Part shown: piece after piece, positions 52,949 to 62,127 of the stretch
How positions within the stretch are numbered: the first letter of the stretch is position 1
Layout of the letters: every line of letters starts with the position of its first letter
NCBI GenBank assembly: GCA_963744575.1
Contig: CAVUUF010000025.1
Location: forward strand, 1-64,000
DNA length: 64,000 nt
Direction of reading: 5' to 3'
Source: Palsa-504 sp963744575
GTDB lineage: Bacteria; Actinomycetota; Actinomycetes; Streptosporangiales; Streptosporangiaceae
Notes under the pieces: model-generated
Databases searched by the model: none
What the model was told of the DNA's origin: nothing
The model's input: only the letters and a program-made list of their open reading frames with translations
Program-made: the position numbers and the translations under genes

Positions 52949-54133
52949 GTGGACCTTCTCCGCCCGGTGGTGCGGCCCTACCCGTGGGGTACCCGCACCG
53001 CGATCGCCGAACTGCAGGGCCGGCCCGTCCCGGCGCCGGGCCCGGAGGCCGAGCTGTGGCTGGGCGCCCACCCCTCGGCGCCGTCCGGCCTCGACCGGGC
53101 GCCGTTGACCCTGGACAAGGTGATCGCGGCCGACCCGGACCGTGAGCTCGGGCCTGAGGTCGCGGCCAGCTTCGGCGGGCGGCTGCCGTTCCTGCTCAAG
53201 GTGCTCTCGGCCGAGCAAGCGCTGTCGATCCAGGTGCATCCCTCGCGACCGCAGGCCGAGGCGGGCTACGCCGAGGAGAACGCACGCGGCCTGCCGCCGG
53301 ACGACCCGGCCAGGAACTACGTGGACGACTGGCCCAAGCCAGAGCTCCTCTACGCCCTGACCCCGTTCGAGGTGGCGGTCGGCCTGCGCGCCCCGGCCGA
53401 CGCGGCCGCCCTGCTCCGCGCCCTGGCCGTGGATGAGCTCGAGCCGCTGGCCGCCCGGCTCGCGGCGGCGGGCAGCGACCGGGCCATGACGGACGCGCTC
53501 GCGTCGGTGCTCGAGTGGCCCGAGCCCAGCCCGCTGGTCGCCTCGGTGGTGGTCGCCTGCGAGCGGCTGTCCGCCGGCGGCGGCTACGCTGAGGCCTGCG
53601 CCGCGGCGGTCCGGGTCGCCGCGCACCACCCGAGGGACCTGGGCGTGGTGGCGCTGCTGCTGATGCGACATAAGGTGCTGCAGCCGGGCCAGGCGGTGTT
53701 CATGCCGGCCGGCGGCCTGCACGCCTACCTGCGTGGCACTGGCGTCGAGCTGCTGGCCAACTCCGACAACGTGGTCCGGGCCGGCCTGACCGGCAAGCAC
53801 ATCGACGTCCCCGAGCTGCTCAAGCTCGTGAACCCTTCGGTCGCCGTGCCGGTGCTCGCGCCGGTCGTGCTCCCCGACGGGATCGCCTGGTTCGACACCC
53901 CGGCCCCGGAGTTCCGCCTCTACGTCCTGGAGCTCGCGGACCCCGCCCTCGCCCTGCCCGGCGTCGGCCCCCGCATCCTGCTGTGCCTGTCCGGCCGCGT
54001 GCTGCTGCGCACTTCGGCGGGCGAAGAGCTCGAGCTGAACCGCGGCGACTCGTGCTTCATCCCCTTCGCCGACGGCCCCGCCCACGCCACCGGCCACGCC
54101 CGCCTGATCCAGGCCACCCCCGCCCCCGGTTAA
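52949..54133 (+). CDS. manA: Mannose-6-phosphate isomerase, class I
   Basis: The 394-residue protein has the type-I PMI pattern: VRPYPWGTRTAIAELQGRPV, ELWLGAHPSAPS, QALSIQVHPSRPQAE (metal His), KPELLYALTPFEVAVGLR, GQAVFMPAGGLHAYLRGTGV and ELLANSDNVVRAGLT. It interconverts mannose-6-phosphate and fructose-6-phosphate, feeding GDP-mannose for cell-wall glycans. GTG 52949 is used. Confidence 0.93.
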   Translation: MDLLRPVVRPYPWGTRTAIAELQGRPVPAPGPEAELWLGAHPSAPSGLDRAPLTLDKVIAADPDRELGPEVAASFGGRLPFLLKVLSAEQALSIQVHPSRPQAEAGYAEENARGLPPDDPARNYVDDWPKPELLYALTPFEVAVGLRAPADAAALLRALAVDELEPLAARLAAAGSDRAMTDALASVLEWPEPSPLVASVVVACERLSAGGGYAEACAAAVRVAAHHPRDLGVVALLLMRHKVLQPGQAVFMPAGGLHAYLRGTGVELLANSDNVVRAGLTGKHIDVPELLKLVNPSVAVPVLAPVVLPDGIAWFDTPAPEFRLYVLELADPALALPGVGPRILLCLSGRVLLRTSAGEELELNRGDSCFIPFADGPAHATGHARLIQATPAPG

Positions 54134-54395
54134 GCCCTCGCCCCAGGCCGCGGTCCCGGAAAGGATGAGGCGTGTCTCTGCTGTCGGCGGTGGGAGAGGG
54201 CGTTGAGGCGCTGAGGTCAGCGATACCGCGCTTACCCGCATGACCTCGCGGCGTGGTGTCGCCACACGTAACGGAAACCATTCCTACTTGACCGAGATCG
54301 ACCGGCTGTGACGCTTCCGATTGGCCGGTGCGTGCGGAGTCCGCTAGACTGCCGGGGGCGGATCCGGACCAGTAAAATCTCCGGGTCCGATCCAT

Positions 54396-54467
54396 TGGGG
54401 TATGGGGTAATTGGCAGCCCGACAGGTTCTGGCCCTGTTAGTCTAGGTTCGAGTCCTGGTACCCCAG
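54396..54467 (+). tRNA. tRNA-Gln (CTG)
   Basis: The acceptor TGGGGTA pairs with TACCCCA. The anticodon stem ACAGG/CCTGT encloses TTCTGGC, giving anticodon CTG. The T-arm loop reads GTTCGAGTC. Discriminator G is followed by CAG, so CCA is not encoded. Confidence 0.93.
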
Positions 54468-54482
54468 CAGCTCAAGCCCGAC

Positions 54483-54509
54483 AGCGCGGACGTGGCCCAC
54501 GTCCGCGCT
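54483..54509 (+). terminator. Strong hairpin after tRNA-Gln
   Basis: AGCGCGGACGTG and CACGTCCGCGCT form a perfect 12-base stem with a GCC loop, 15 bases after tRNA-Gln and before tRNA-Glu. Confidence 0.75.
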
Positions 54510-54592
54510 GGTTCGTTCCGGGGAGCCATCCGGTTGGCCTGAGCGATGGCGAGGCGGTAGTCTGTACCGCGCTGGCCACTCCAGCATCGTTC

Positions 54593-54668
54593 GGCCCCGT
54601 CGTCTAGAGGCCTAGGACGCCGCCCTCTCAAGGCGGTAACGCCGGTTCGAATCCGGTCGGGGCTACCA
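54593..54668 (+). tRNA. tRNA-Glu (CTC)
   Basis: GGCCCCG pairs with CGGGGCT (one G-U at the end). The anticodon stem CCGCC/GGCGG holds CTCTCAA, anticodon CTC. The T-loop is GTTCGAATC. Discriminator A is followed by an encoded CCA (54666-54668). Confidence 0.94.
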
Positions 54669-54705
54669 GCCAAGTGCGCTGTCCGGTTAGCGCCGCTGGC
54701 TTGGG

Positions 54706-55317
54706 TCAGCGTGCGGGGCTGGCCGGGGTGGGCACAGCTGGGCCGCTGGCGGCCGGTTCACCGTGAGGGGTAGCGTCCTGTGCTTGCCTGGTCTGCTTCT
54801 GGGTGTACCGGTAGGCCAGGTACAGGGCGCCGAAGGGGACGATCACCCGGAGCAGGACCTGGCGGTCGCCGACGCTGCCGGCGATGAGCAAGGAGATGGT
54901 CCCGGCCAGGAACGCCAGCCCCCAAACCGCCGAGATGCGCTGGTTGATCGCGTGGAACTGGCGGGTGTGCCAGGCCGCGGCCGGAGTTGTGTGCCGCGCG
55001 TAGGACTCGGTGAACGGGTGGCCGACCAGGATGGAGCCGAACACGATCAGGGTCAGCGCGATATGCGAGCCGGCCTGGGCGTACCGGGACCAGAACTCAA
55101 GGTGCCCGGGGTGGACGGTGACGAGGACGGCGCCCAGGGCCAGGAAGTAGCACAGGCCAGCGACGTCGAGCAGGTGCAGGCGGCGGCGGGCCACGGCCCT
55201 GATGGCCACGACGGCGGCGGCCGCAACGCCAGCCGCGACGGCACCGTACAACGAGGTCACCCTGGTGCCGAGCAAGAAGGCCAGCCAGGGGGAAAAGCTC
55301 CAGATCAGGTCGGTCAT
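54706..55317 (-). CDS. Conserved membrane protein, unknown function
   Basis: From ATG 55317 (AAGGAG 7 bases ahead) the 203-residue product has about six hydrophobic segments, among them SPWLAFLLGTRVTSLYGAVA, HLLDVAGLCYFLALGAVLVT and SHIALTLIVFGSILVG. A conserved-looking loop HPFTESYARHTTPAAAWHTR and a Pro/Ala-rich tail follow. Similar intracellular-septation-like membrane proteins occur in actinobacteria; no role is known. The N-terminal extension to 55389 is basic and unlikely. Confidence 0.75.
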   Translation of the reverse strand: MTDLIWSFSPWLAFLLGTRVTSLYGAVAAGVAAAAVVAIRAVARRRLHLLDVAGLCYFLALGAVLVTVHPGHLEFWSRYAQAGSHIALTLIVFGSILVGHPFTESYARHTTPAAAWHTRQFHAINQRISAVWGLAFLAGTISLLIAGSVGDRQVLLRVIVPFGALYLAYRYTQKQTRQAQDATPHGEPAASGPAVPTPASPAR

Positions 55318-55519
55318 CGGATACTCCTTAGTGCTCTGGTGGCCGGCTCGGCGGCTGCGCCCGAGCCGGCTGGCCCGGCGAGCGGTCATGGATCTGATTC
55401 TGCGGGCCGGGGGGCCGGTAGTCCCTAGGGAGAACCCCTAGTAATGTCGTGTTAGGGGAAGGACGGTGATGCAGCCGCGGGTGCCAGGGGCGGTGAGCGA
55501 GCGGCCCGCACTTCGTTCC

Positions 55520-56931
55520 TGGCGCGACTGCCGAACTTGCCGCGCTGCCGCCGGATGCGTTGATGCTCGCCGCGGCCCTCAGCGTGGTCACCGGCGCAGC
55601 GCGGTCGGTGAAGTCGGCCGCATCGCGGCCTGCGCAAGCCGACTCCAGCGCTGGAGAGCCTGCTCACGGCCGGATTCGTCACCTGGGAGCCAGGTGAGAT
55701 GCACACGCCGGTCCAGTTCGCCCATCCGCTGTACCGCGCCGCGGTGTACGACGACCTGTCGCCCACCCGCCGCCAGTCCCTGCACCACGCCGCTGCGCAT
55801 GTCCTCGCCAGGTGCCGCGCCGCGCACCAGGTAGCGGCGGCCGACGAGGCGATGACCGCCTGGCCGGCGACGTCAGCGGCTGCCCTGCGCGAGCTGGAGC
55901 GGGGCGCGGTGGCACTGGCTGCCACCTACCTGCTGTGGGCCTGGCCCTCAGCTCCGCGCCGGCGGGCGGCGCCTGCCTGTTCGCGGTGGGCCTGAGTTGC
56001 TGGCCCTGCTGGGCGCGGCGCAGGCCGCCGGGCCGGTCGCAGCGGTGGTCGAGGACCTGCACTGGGCCGATGCCGCTTCCTGCTAGGCACTGCTGACCGC
56101 CGCGCGGCGGCTGGACCGGGACAAGGTCTGTGCGTCCTGAGTCAGCAGCCGGCCCGGTCCGCGGGCTGACGGCTGGGAGCGTTTCCGTCATGATCCCGGC
56201 CGGCTGCCTGCGAGTGGTGCTGGGCGGCCTGAGCGTCGCTGAGGTCAGCGAGCTTGCGCGCCGGACCGGGAAGGCCCTGTCCGGCAGGCACGCCGGGCGG
56301 CTCTCCGCAGAACTCGGCACCGGCGCAGCTTTCCCGTGCCCACCTGCACCTCGCCCAGCTGCTGCTCAGCTCGGGTGAGTGGGACGATGCCCTGGTGCAC
56401 GCGCGGCTGGCGCTGTCCCTGACCTCGGACGAACAGCTGATGTGGATCGAAGCCCAAGCTCACGCGGCGCTCGCCACGGTGGCGGCCTGCCGGGGACAGT
56501 GGGCAACCGCCGTCAGGGAGGTGAGCGCCGCGCACACCGCGGCGGCCGTACTGGGCACAGTGGAGGCCGTGTTCACCGCCCGGATCGCCCAGCCGCCCTG
56601 GCCCGCGCCCGGGCCGAGCCGGGCGGTTGGTCGCCAGCCTGCAGCGCTGACCGGCGACGGTGACGTGCGGCCATCCCGATGCTCAGCCGCTGGGCTGGTG
56701 GCCGACCCTGATCGTGGCGACCGTCGACACCGGCCCGGACGGCCCGCGGTTCGCTCGCCCTGACCGGTCGGGAACAAGACGTCGCCAGCGCTGGTAGCCA
56801 AGGGGCTGACCAACCGCGAGGTGGCGGGCGAGCTGTACGTCAGCGAGAAGGCAGTCGAGTACCACCTGCGCAACGTCTTCGGCAAGCTCGGCGTCAGCTC
56901 CCGGCGCGAACTGCGCAACCGCCGCTTCTAG
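55520..56931 (+). pseudogene. Large ATP-binding LuxR-type regulator, rearranged remnant
   Basis: Fragments of one regulator type lie in several frames. LPPDALMLAAALSVVTG is at about 55545. HTPVQFAHPLYRAAVYDDLS and LERGAVALAATYLLWAW are at 55699-55950. AAVVEDLHWADAAS (Walker-B-like) is at 56040. A TPR-like block LSRAHLHLAQLLLSSGEWDD is at about 56325-56390. The final helix-turn-helix AKGLTNREVAGELYVSEKAV is at 56797-56931. The ATPase piece lies after a segment it should precede, so pieces are rearranged as well as frameshifted. Such regulators are normally about 900 residues. Confidence 0.75.
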
Positions 56932-56978
56932 GGGTTTTCCCTAGGGACGAGCGCGCCGCGGCCAGACATCATGACCAC

Positions 56979-57146
56979 ATGAAGCTCATTCTCCACCTTG
57001 ATCAGCGCCTCGACGGCCGCCTGGCCGGCTCCGTCGCGCTCGCCGGTGACCCGGCGCTTCGGTCCTTCTGGGGAGTGATGGAGCTGGTGGCGCGCGTCGA
57101 GGAGCTGCGCGAGACCGCCACCACGACGAACAACAGGAGAAGCACC
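56979..57146 (+). other. In-frame leader of the small-protein family (see 1682)
   Basis: From ATG 56979 the frame reads MKLILHLDQRLDGRLAGSVA, then DPALRSFWGVMELVARVEEL, aligning with the 54-residue protein at 1682 (LERDTDGRLCGQ, FSGTLEMLKVLEDL). There is no stop before the hydrolase start at 57147, so it is either an N-terminal domain of that enzyme or a coupled small gene whose stop was lost. A separate ribosome site lies before 57147. Confidence 0.55.
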
Positions 57147-58361
57147 ATGTCACAGCTGTTTTTCACCGATCCAGGATTCGAATTCGAGACCCGCGGCGTG
57201 CTCGGGAACGTGCATTACGGCTGCGGGGACGTGGGGGAGGTGCTGGCCACGGTCGCCGCGATCACCGACGGTGACGACTCCAGCTGGGTTGCCCAGTGGC
57301 AGGCACTAGCTAGGCGGGTCGAGGCCATCGCCGCGGGCACGCAAACCAGCGGGCACAAGGTCAGCGCCCGGAACGCCTACCTGCGCGCTGCCGTCTACTA
57401 CGCGGCGGCGCTGACCGCCATCGACGGCGCTGAGGGGGGCGCGGACCTGCTCGGGCCGGTGTTCACCGCGCACCGGCGCTGTTTCGACGCACACGTAAGC
57501 CTGCTCGACCCGCCCGCCGAGAAGGTCGCGATCCCGTACGAGGGCGGCACCCTGCCCGGCTACCTGTTTGTCCCGGCCGCCGACGGGCAAGCCCGGCCGA
57601 CCCTGATCCTGGTCAACGGCAGCGACGGGCCGATGACCGCGGTATGGCCCGGGCTCGGGGCACCGGCCCTGGCCCGCGGCTATAACGCGCTGGTGTTCGA
57701 CGGTCCCGGGCAGCAGAGCATGCTGTTCGAGCGGCAGGTCCCCTTCCGTCCCGACTGGGAGCACGTCATCACCCCCGTGGTCGATTTCCTGGAAAAACGG
57801 CCAGAGGTGGACGCTGGCCGACTGGGCCTGTACGGCCTCAGCCAGGGGGGCTACTGGGTTCCGCGGGCGCTCGCATTCGAGCATCGCATCGCCGCCGCCG
57901 TCGCCGACCCGGGGGTCGATGACGTGGCAGCCTCATGGCACGCGCAGGTGCATCTGACGCCGGAGATGCTGACCCTGCTCGACACTGGTGAGCAGGAGAA
58001 ATTCGACGCCTTCATGGCCATCGGCATGCAGTCCGCCACCCCGCGCGAGCGCCAGCTCCTGCAATGGCGCGCCAAGCCATACGGAACCGGGGATTCCGTC
58101 TACGCCCTCTTCAAGGCGGTAGAGCAATACCGGCTCGGCGACCTCGCCCAGCGGATCCGCACGCCGATCATGATCACCGACCCCGAAGGAGAACAGTTCT
58201 GGCCCGGCCAGTCACGGCGCCTCTACGACGCTCTTCCCGGCCCCAAGATGCTCGCGCCGTTCACCAAGGCCGAGGGCGCGGACATGCACTGCGAGCCGAT
58301 GGCCCGCTCCCTCCTCGAACAGCGCATGTTCGACTGGCTAGACGAAGCCCTCAGCAGATGA
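57147..58361 (+). CDS. Alpha/beta-hydrolase, FrsA/dipeptidyl-peptidase-like
   Basis: From ATG 57147 (AGGAGAAG ahead) the 404-residue product has an N-terminal helical cap and an esterase core. LPGYLFVPAADGQARPTLIL precedes the oxyanion strand LVNGSDGP; YNALVFDGPGQQSMLFER and the nucleophile elbow LYGLSQGGYW (Ser) follow. ITDPEGEQFWPGQSRRLYDA carries the acid, and EGADMHCEPMARSL the likely His. The FDGPGQ pattern is typical of actinobacterial FrsA-like hydrolases. Its 5' frame is continuous with the small-protein leader. Substrate unknown. Confidence 0.87.
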   Translation: MSQLFFTDPGFEFETRGVLGNVHYGCGDVGEVLATVAAITDGDDSSWVAQWQALARRVEAIAAGTQTSGHKVSARNAYLRAAVYYAAALTAIDGAEGGADLLGPVFTAHRRCFDAHVSLLDPPAEKVAIPYEGGTLPGYLFVPAADGQARPTLILVNGSDGPMTAVWPGLGAPALARGYNALVFDGPGQQSMLFERQVPFRPDWEHVITPVVDFLEKRPEVDAGRLGLYGLSQGGYWVPRALAFEHRIAAAVADPGVDDVAASWHAQVHLTPEMLTLLDTGEQEKFDAFMAIGMQSATPRERQLLQWRAKPYGTGDSVYALFKAVEQYRLGDLAQRIRTPIMITDPEGEQFWPGQSRRLYDALPGPKMLAPFTKAEGADMHCEPMARSLLEQRMFDWLDEALSR

Positions 58362-58464
58362 CAGCGGAGGGCCCGGCCACCCTCCGGACATGACGTGCAT
58401 TCTGCTGGGTACGGTCCAGTGGTCACTGACCGAGAGGGCCCGCGCCGCCAGCCCTGAAGCACAG

Positions 58465-58983
58465 TCAGCCCAGTGATCTCAGCAGGGCCTTCATCCAGGG
58501 GCCGAGGTCAGCGGGCGTCCGGGCCGAGATCAGATTGCCGTCGACCACGGTGGCCTCGTCCACCCATTCGGTGCCGGCGTTGACCATATCGTCACGGATG
58601 GCGCCGACGCTGGTGGCCCGGCGCCCCTTGAGGATCCGGGCCGAGATCGGCACCCAGCCAGCATGGCAGATGAAGGCGATCGGCTTGTTCGCGTCGTCGA
58701 ACGCCCGCACCAGCTCCAGCACGGTTTCCGAGCGCCGCAGCTTGTCGGGCGCGTAGCCGCCCGGGATGACCAGCGCGTCGAAGTTGCCCTCGGACACCTG
58801 GTCCACGGTGGTATCCACGGGCACCGGCCCGTGGCCCTTCTTGCCCCGCACCGGGTGGTCATCCAGACCGGCCACGGTCACCTCGATGTCCTCCTCGACC
58901 AGCCGGTACAGCGGGTACAGCAGTTCCATGTCCTCGAAGTCGTCGGCGGCTAGGAGCAGGACCTTGCGTTGAGCGAGCACCAT
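58465..58983 (-). CDS. DJ-1/PfpI-family protein
   Basis: From ATG 58983 the 172-residue protein reads MVLAQRKVLLLAADDFEDME, then VIPGGYAPDKLRRSE and the nucleophile Cys in AFICHAGWVPISA. It has the class-I glutamine-amidotransferase-like fold. Relatives include general stress protein 18, deglycases and intracellular peptidases. A transcript start for the upstream Pro/Gly-rich extension is unlikely. Confidence 0.9.
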   Translation of the reverse strand: MVLAQRKVLLLAADDFEDMELLYPLYRLVEEDIEVTVAGLDDHPVRGKKGHGPVPVDTTVDQVSEGNFDALVIPGGYAPDKLRRSETVLELVRAFDDANKPIAFICHAGWVPISARILKGRRATSVGAIRDDMVNAGTEWVDEATVVDGNLISARTPADLGPWMKALLRSLG

Positions 58984-59174
58984 GCCACCGACCATACCCG
59001 CGCCCGGCCGGAATCCATCGACATCGCCGTCACCAGGGCCCGTCCCTGGCGGCGGCCGCCGCGAGCCGGAGTCTATGACGCCCACCTGGTCACCGACCAC
59101 TGGTGCGGGACCGGGCCCGCGACGGCATCGCCGCCGCTGGCCACGGAGCGGTGTTCTTCGCGCTCATGCTGGCC

Positions 59175-59309
59175 ATCGCCCAGCGCCTGGTGATCACCGA
59201 ACGCGCCGTGGCCAAGCACACCGCCTCCATCTTCCTCAAGCTGGACCTGCAGCCCTCCGACGACGACAACCGGCGGGTCCTCGCCGTCCTGGCCTATCTG
59301 GGCAGCTGA
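59175..59309 (+). pseudogene. Response-regulator LuxR C-terminal shard
   Basis: LVITERAVAKHTASIFLKLD, then LQPSDDDNRRVLAVLAYLGS and a stop, is the recognition helix and end of a NarL/LuxR response regulator. The receiver domain and most of the helix-turn-helix are missing. Confidence 0.7.
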
Positions 59310-59437
59310 CACCTCGCGTCTAGACAGCTGACGCCGCACGTCTGGGCCGGCTGACGCCTCATGCCCGCGGCACGCATAACATCTCGTTCGCTGGGCAGGG
59401 ACAAGACGCAATTCAGCTAAATACGAGGGGGTGTCAC

Positions 59438-59854
59438 ATGGCCACCGATCCGCAGCCCGCACCGACCCTGACGGATACCCCCTTGCCCGGACCGGGCCAG
59501 CCCGGGCTGGAAACCCAGCCGCCACAGCACAAGATCAAGCGCACCAGGATCAGCGGGCTCTGGGTGGCGGTGGCCTTCTTCGCCGTCATCCTGCTCCTGC
59601 TGCTGATCTTCATCTTGCAGAACGGCGAGAAGGTCGACATTTCCTACATGGGCGCGCACGGTCATCTGCCGCTCGGCGTGGCCCTGCTGCTCGCGGCGGT
59701 CTGCGGTGTCCTTCTGGTCGTGCTGGCCGGGACGGCGCGGATCAGCCAGCTGCGCGTCACCGCCCGCAAGCACCGCCGCGCCGACGCCAAGCGCGCCACG
59801 GCGGCCGGTGCAGCGCCCGGCGCGGGCGGAGGGCCGGCCGCCCCCGCGGGCTAG
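59438..59854 (+). CDS. LapA-domain (DUF1049) membrane protein
   Basis: The 138-residue protein has a Pro-rich N-tail and two hydrophobic helices (SGLWVAVAFFAVILLLLLIF; LPLGVALLLAAVCGVLLVVL). The LapA hallmark FILQNGEKVDISYMGAHGHL lies between them, and a basic C-tail follows. In enterobacteria LapA supports LPS control; the actinobacterial role is unknown. Its stop overlaps the convergent MocR remnant by 4 bases. Confidence 0.88.
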   Translation: MATDPQPAPTLTDTPLPGPGQPGLETQPPQHKIKRTRISGLWVAVAFFAVILLLLLIFILQNGEKVDISYMGAHGHLPLGVALLLAAVCGVLLVVLAGTARISQLRVTARKHRRADAKRATAAGAAPGAGGGPAAPAG

Positions 59855-60123
59855 GGGAACGCCCGCCCGATCCGCCGCGCGGCCTCCTGCAGCCGGTCCG
59901 GGGTGTGCGCGGCGTAGCCGAGCACCAGCCCCGGCATTCCTGGCCGCTGCCCCGGGCCAGTTCGGCCACCCGCAGCCCGTGCTCGTCCACCGAGTTCGGC
60001 CACGCTGGCCTGCTCGAGCACCAGCCGTTCGGCGCGCAGCCAGGCGGCCCGCGGGAATCCTGACAGGTCGGGCACGCCGGGGAAGAGGTCGATCTCCGCC
60101 CGCTGCCGCCAGTGCGGCGGCAC
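59851..60123 (-). pseudogene. MocR/PdxR-type regulator with internal deletion
   Basis: The minus frame joins HWRQRAEIDLFPGVPDLSGF and PRAAWLRAERLVLEQ (start of the aminotransferase-like domain) to GLVLGYAAHTPDRLQEAARR and IGRAFP-stop (the protein end). The PLP domain between them, about 300 residues, is missing, as is the GntR domain. Confidence 0.65.
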
Positions 60124-60389
60124 CAGCAGGGGCCCGGGCGGCGGCGGCCCCGTGGCGCCCCGCGCCCGCCGTGATACGCCCAGGACCCGCGTTCCTGCCC
60201 CGCCCTGTTCGCTGGACCATCGGCCTCATACGGTGACGTCGTGCCTGGTCTACGTTCCCCCGACGCTTCCATTGCCCCCGCCCAGGGTGCACCCCTCTTC
60301 AAGGCCGATCCCCCCGCCAACGCCGAGGCCGCGTTCACCTGCTGGCCATCCCGGTCCTCGGCCGGCACGGCCCGTGGGGGGTGTCGGTG

Positions 60390-60611
60390 CACGCCCGGCG
60401 CTGGACCAGCCGGCAGAGCGGCCGGTCCGCGGTCAGCGATTCCACCGCCGTCGTGCTGATCGTGGCCGAGGCGCTGCACGACCAGGCCGCCTCCGACATC
60501 CGCGAGCTCAGCGCCACCCTGGCCACCGAGATCAGCGCCGCCTGGCCCGGCACCCCGCAGACCGCGATCCTCACCGCCGCCGAACCCCGCTTCGAAGCGA
60601 CACGCCCATGA
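60390..60611 (+). pseudogene. B3/4-domain protein C-terminal fragment
   Basis: HARRWTSRQSGRSAVSDSTA, then VVLIVAEALHDQAASDIREL and SAAWPGTPQTAILTAAEPRF matches the end of stand-alone B3/4 (tRNA-synthetase-like) domain proteins. Upstream sequence is out of frame, so the first half is lost. Confidence 0.6.
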
Positions 60612-61065
60612 CCACGAAGGGTTTTGAGTCCGCCGAGACCGAAAGGAGACGCACGTTAACTCGCGGACCTGCGCCGCAGCGGTCAGGTCAGCGCCGCGAC
60701 CGGCAGGGAGCCGGCCGACGCCAGCCGCGCGTACTCGGCTACCTGCACCGCGTGGGCCTGCCCGGCCCGCCCCCGGAACCGGGCCGGCAGCACCGCGCCG
60801 CGCTGGTACGCGTCCGGGACCGACCACGCGCCCTGCGTGGCCGTCCGCGCCTTCGGCGGCGTCACCAGGCGCAGGGTGTACCATCAGTCGGGTGAATTGG
60901 CGTTATCGGCGCTTTACCCTGGCTCCCGGCGGGGCCAGGCGTTCGCGCCTGCGCTTATCACCGCCCGGAGCCAGCTGTAAGGCGAAGGACAGCCCTGTCA
61001 ACGCTAAGGGGTGTGCTGGCTCCCGGGTCCGGGCCGCCGCCCGCCCCGGGGAGGAGACGCGCCCG
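60612..61065. other. Leader region of the DAHP synthase; no recognised gene
   Basis: An open frame from GTG 60892 is continuous with the synthase and starts V-N-W-R-Y-R-R-F, placing Trp, Tyr and Phe codons together. This could be an attenuation-type leader but lacks its own stop. GGGGAGGAG at 61048-61056 marks the real start at 61066. 60612-60891 shows nothing convincing. Confidence 0.4.
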
Positions 61066-62127
61066 ATGCCGCGCACCCGTGATACCCGGATCACCGGGTA
61101 CGACCCGTTGCTTTCCCCCGCGGCCCTGCTTGATGAGCTGCCGCTGAGTGAGCGGGCCACCGCCACCGTGGAGCAGAGCCGGACCGAGGTCCGGGCCGTG
61201 CTCGACGGCCACGACGACCGGCTGCTCGTGATCGCCGGGCCGTGCTCGGTGCACGACCCGGCCGCCGCGCTGGAATACGCCGGCCTGCTGCGGGACGCCG
61301 CCGGCCGCTGCCGGGCGGACCTGCTGGTGGTGACGCGGGTGTACTTCGAGAAGCCGCGCACGGTGACCGGGTGGAAGGGCCTGATCAACGACCCGGGCAT
61401 GGACGGCGGCCACGACGTGCACCGCGGCCTGCGCACCGCCCGGCGGCTGCTGCGCGACATCGTCTCGCTCGGCCTGCCGGTGGGCTGCGAGTGGCTGGAC
61501 CCGATCACCCCGCAGTACATCGCGGACACGGTCACCTGGGGCGCGATCGGCGCCCGGACCACCGAGAGCCAGGTCCACCGCCAGCTCGCCTCGGGCCTGT
61601 CGATGCCGGTCGGGTTCAAGAACGGCACCGACGGCGACGTCCAGGTCGCGGTGGACGCCTGCCGGACCGCCGCGACCGGGCACACCTTCTTCGGCGTCAC
61701 CCACAACGGCGTCGCCGCGGTGGTGACCACGGCCGGGAACCCGGACACCCACGTGATCCTGCGCGGGGGCCGGACCGGCCCGAACTACGAGGCCAGCGAC
61801 ATCGCCAAGGCGCTGGACCTGATCACCGCGGCCGGGCTGCCGCGCCGGCTGATGGTGGACGCCAGCCACGGCAACAGCGGCAAGGACCACCGCCGCCAGC
61901 CGGTGGTGGCGGCCGCCATCGCGGAGCAGGTGGCGGCCGGCGAGCACGGCCTGGCCGGCGTGATGCTGGAGAGCTTCCTGCACGAGGGCAGGCAGGAACC
62001 AGGGCCGCCGGCCACGCTCACCTACGGGCAGAGCGTGACCGACGCCTGCCTCGACTTCGGCACCACCGCCGCCGTGCTGACCGAACTGGCCAACGCGGTC
62101 AGTTCCCGACGGCAGGCAGCCGGGTGA
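61066..62127 (+). CDS. Class-I 3-deoxy-7-phosphoheptulonate synthase
   Basis: The 353-residue enzyme joins PEP and erythrose-4-phosphate in the first shikimate step. It matches the AroF/G/H-like class: RITGYDPLLSPAALLDELPL, VIAGPCSVHDPAAALEYAGL, VVTRVYFEKPRTVTGWKGLI, NDPGMDGGHDVHRGLRTARR, PITPQYIADTVTWGAIGART, GFKNGTDGDVQVAVDA and VDASHGNSGKDHRRQP. Many actinobacteria instead rely on the class-II enzyme, so this may be a second isoenzyme. Its 3' end overlaps the convergent trpB-like gene by 29 bases. Confidence 0.93.
   Translation: MPRTRDTRITGYDPLLSPAALLDELPLSERATATVEQSRTEVRAVLDGHDDRLLVIAGPCSVHDPAAALEYAGLLRDAAGRCRADLLVVTRVYFEKPRTVTGWKGLINDPGMDGGHDVHRGLRTARRLLRDIVSLGLPVGCEWLDPITPQYIADTVTWGAIGARTTESQVHRQLASGLSMPVGFKNGTDGDVQVAVDACRTAATGHTFFGVTHNGVAAVVTTAGNPDTHVILRGGRTGPNYEASDIAKALDLITAAGLPRRLMVDASHGNSGKDHRRQPVVAAAIAEQVAAGEHGLAGVMLESFLHEGRQEPGPPATLTYGQSVTDACLDFGTTAAVLTELANAVSSRRQAAG

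Noticed and set aside
60683..60865. 60-codon minus-strand frame in the DAHP-synthase leader region
   Set aside because: No ribosome site, no recognisable domain, and the surroundings are decayed sequence.
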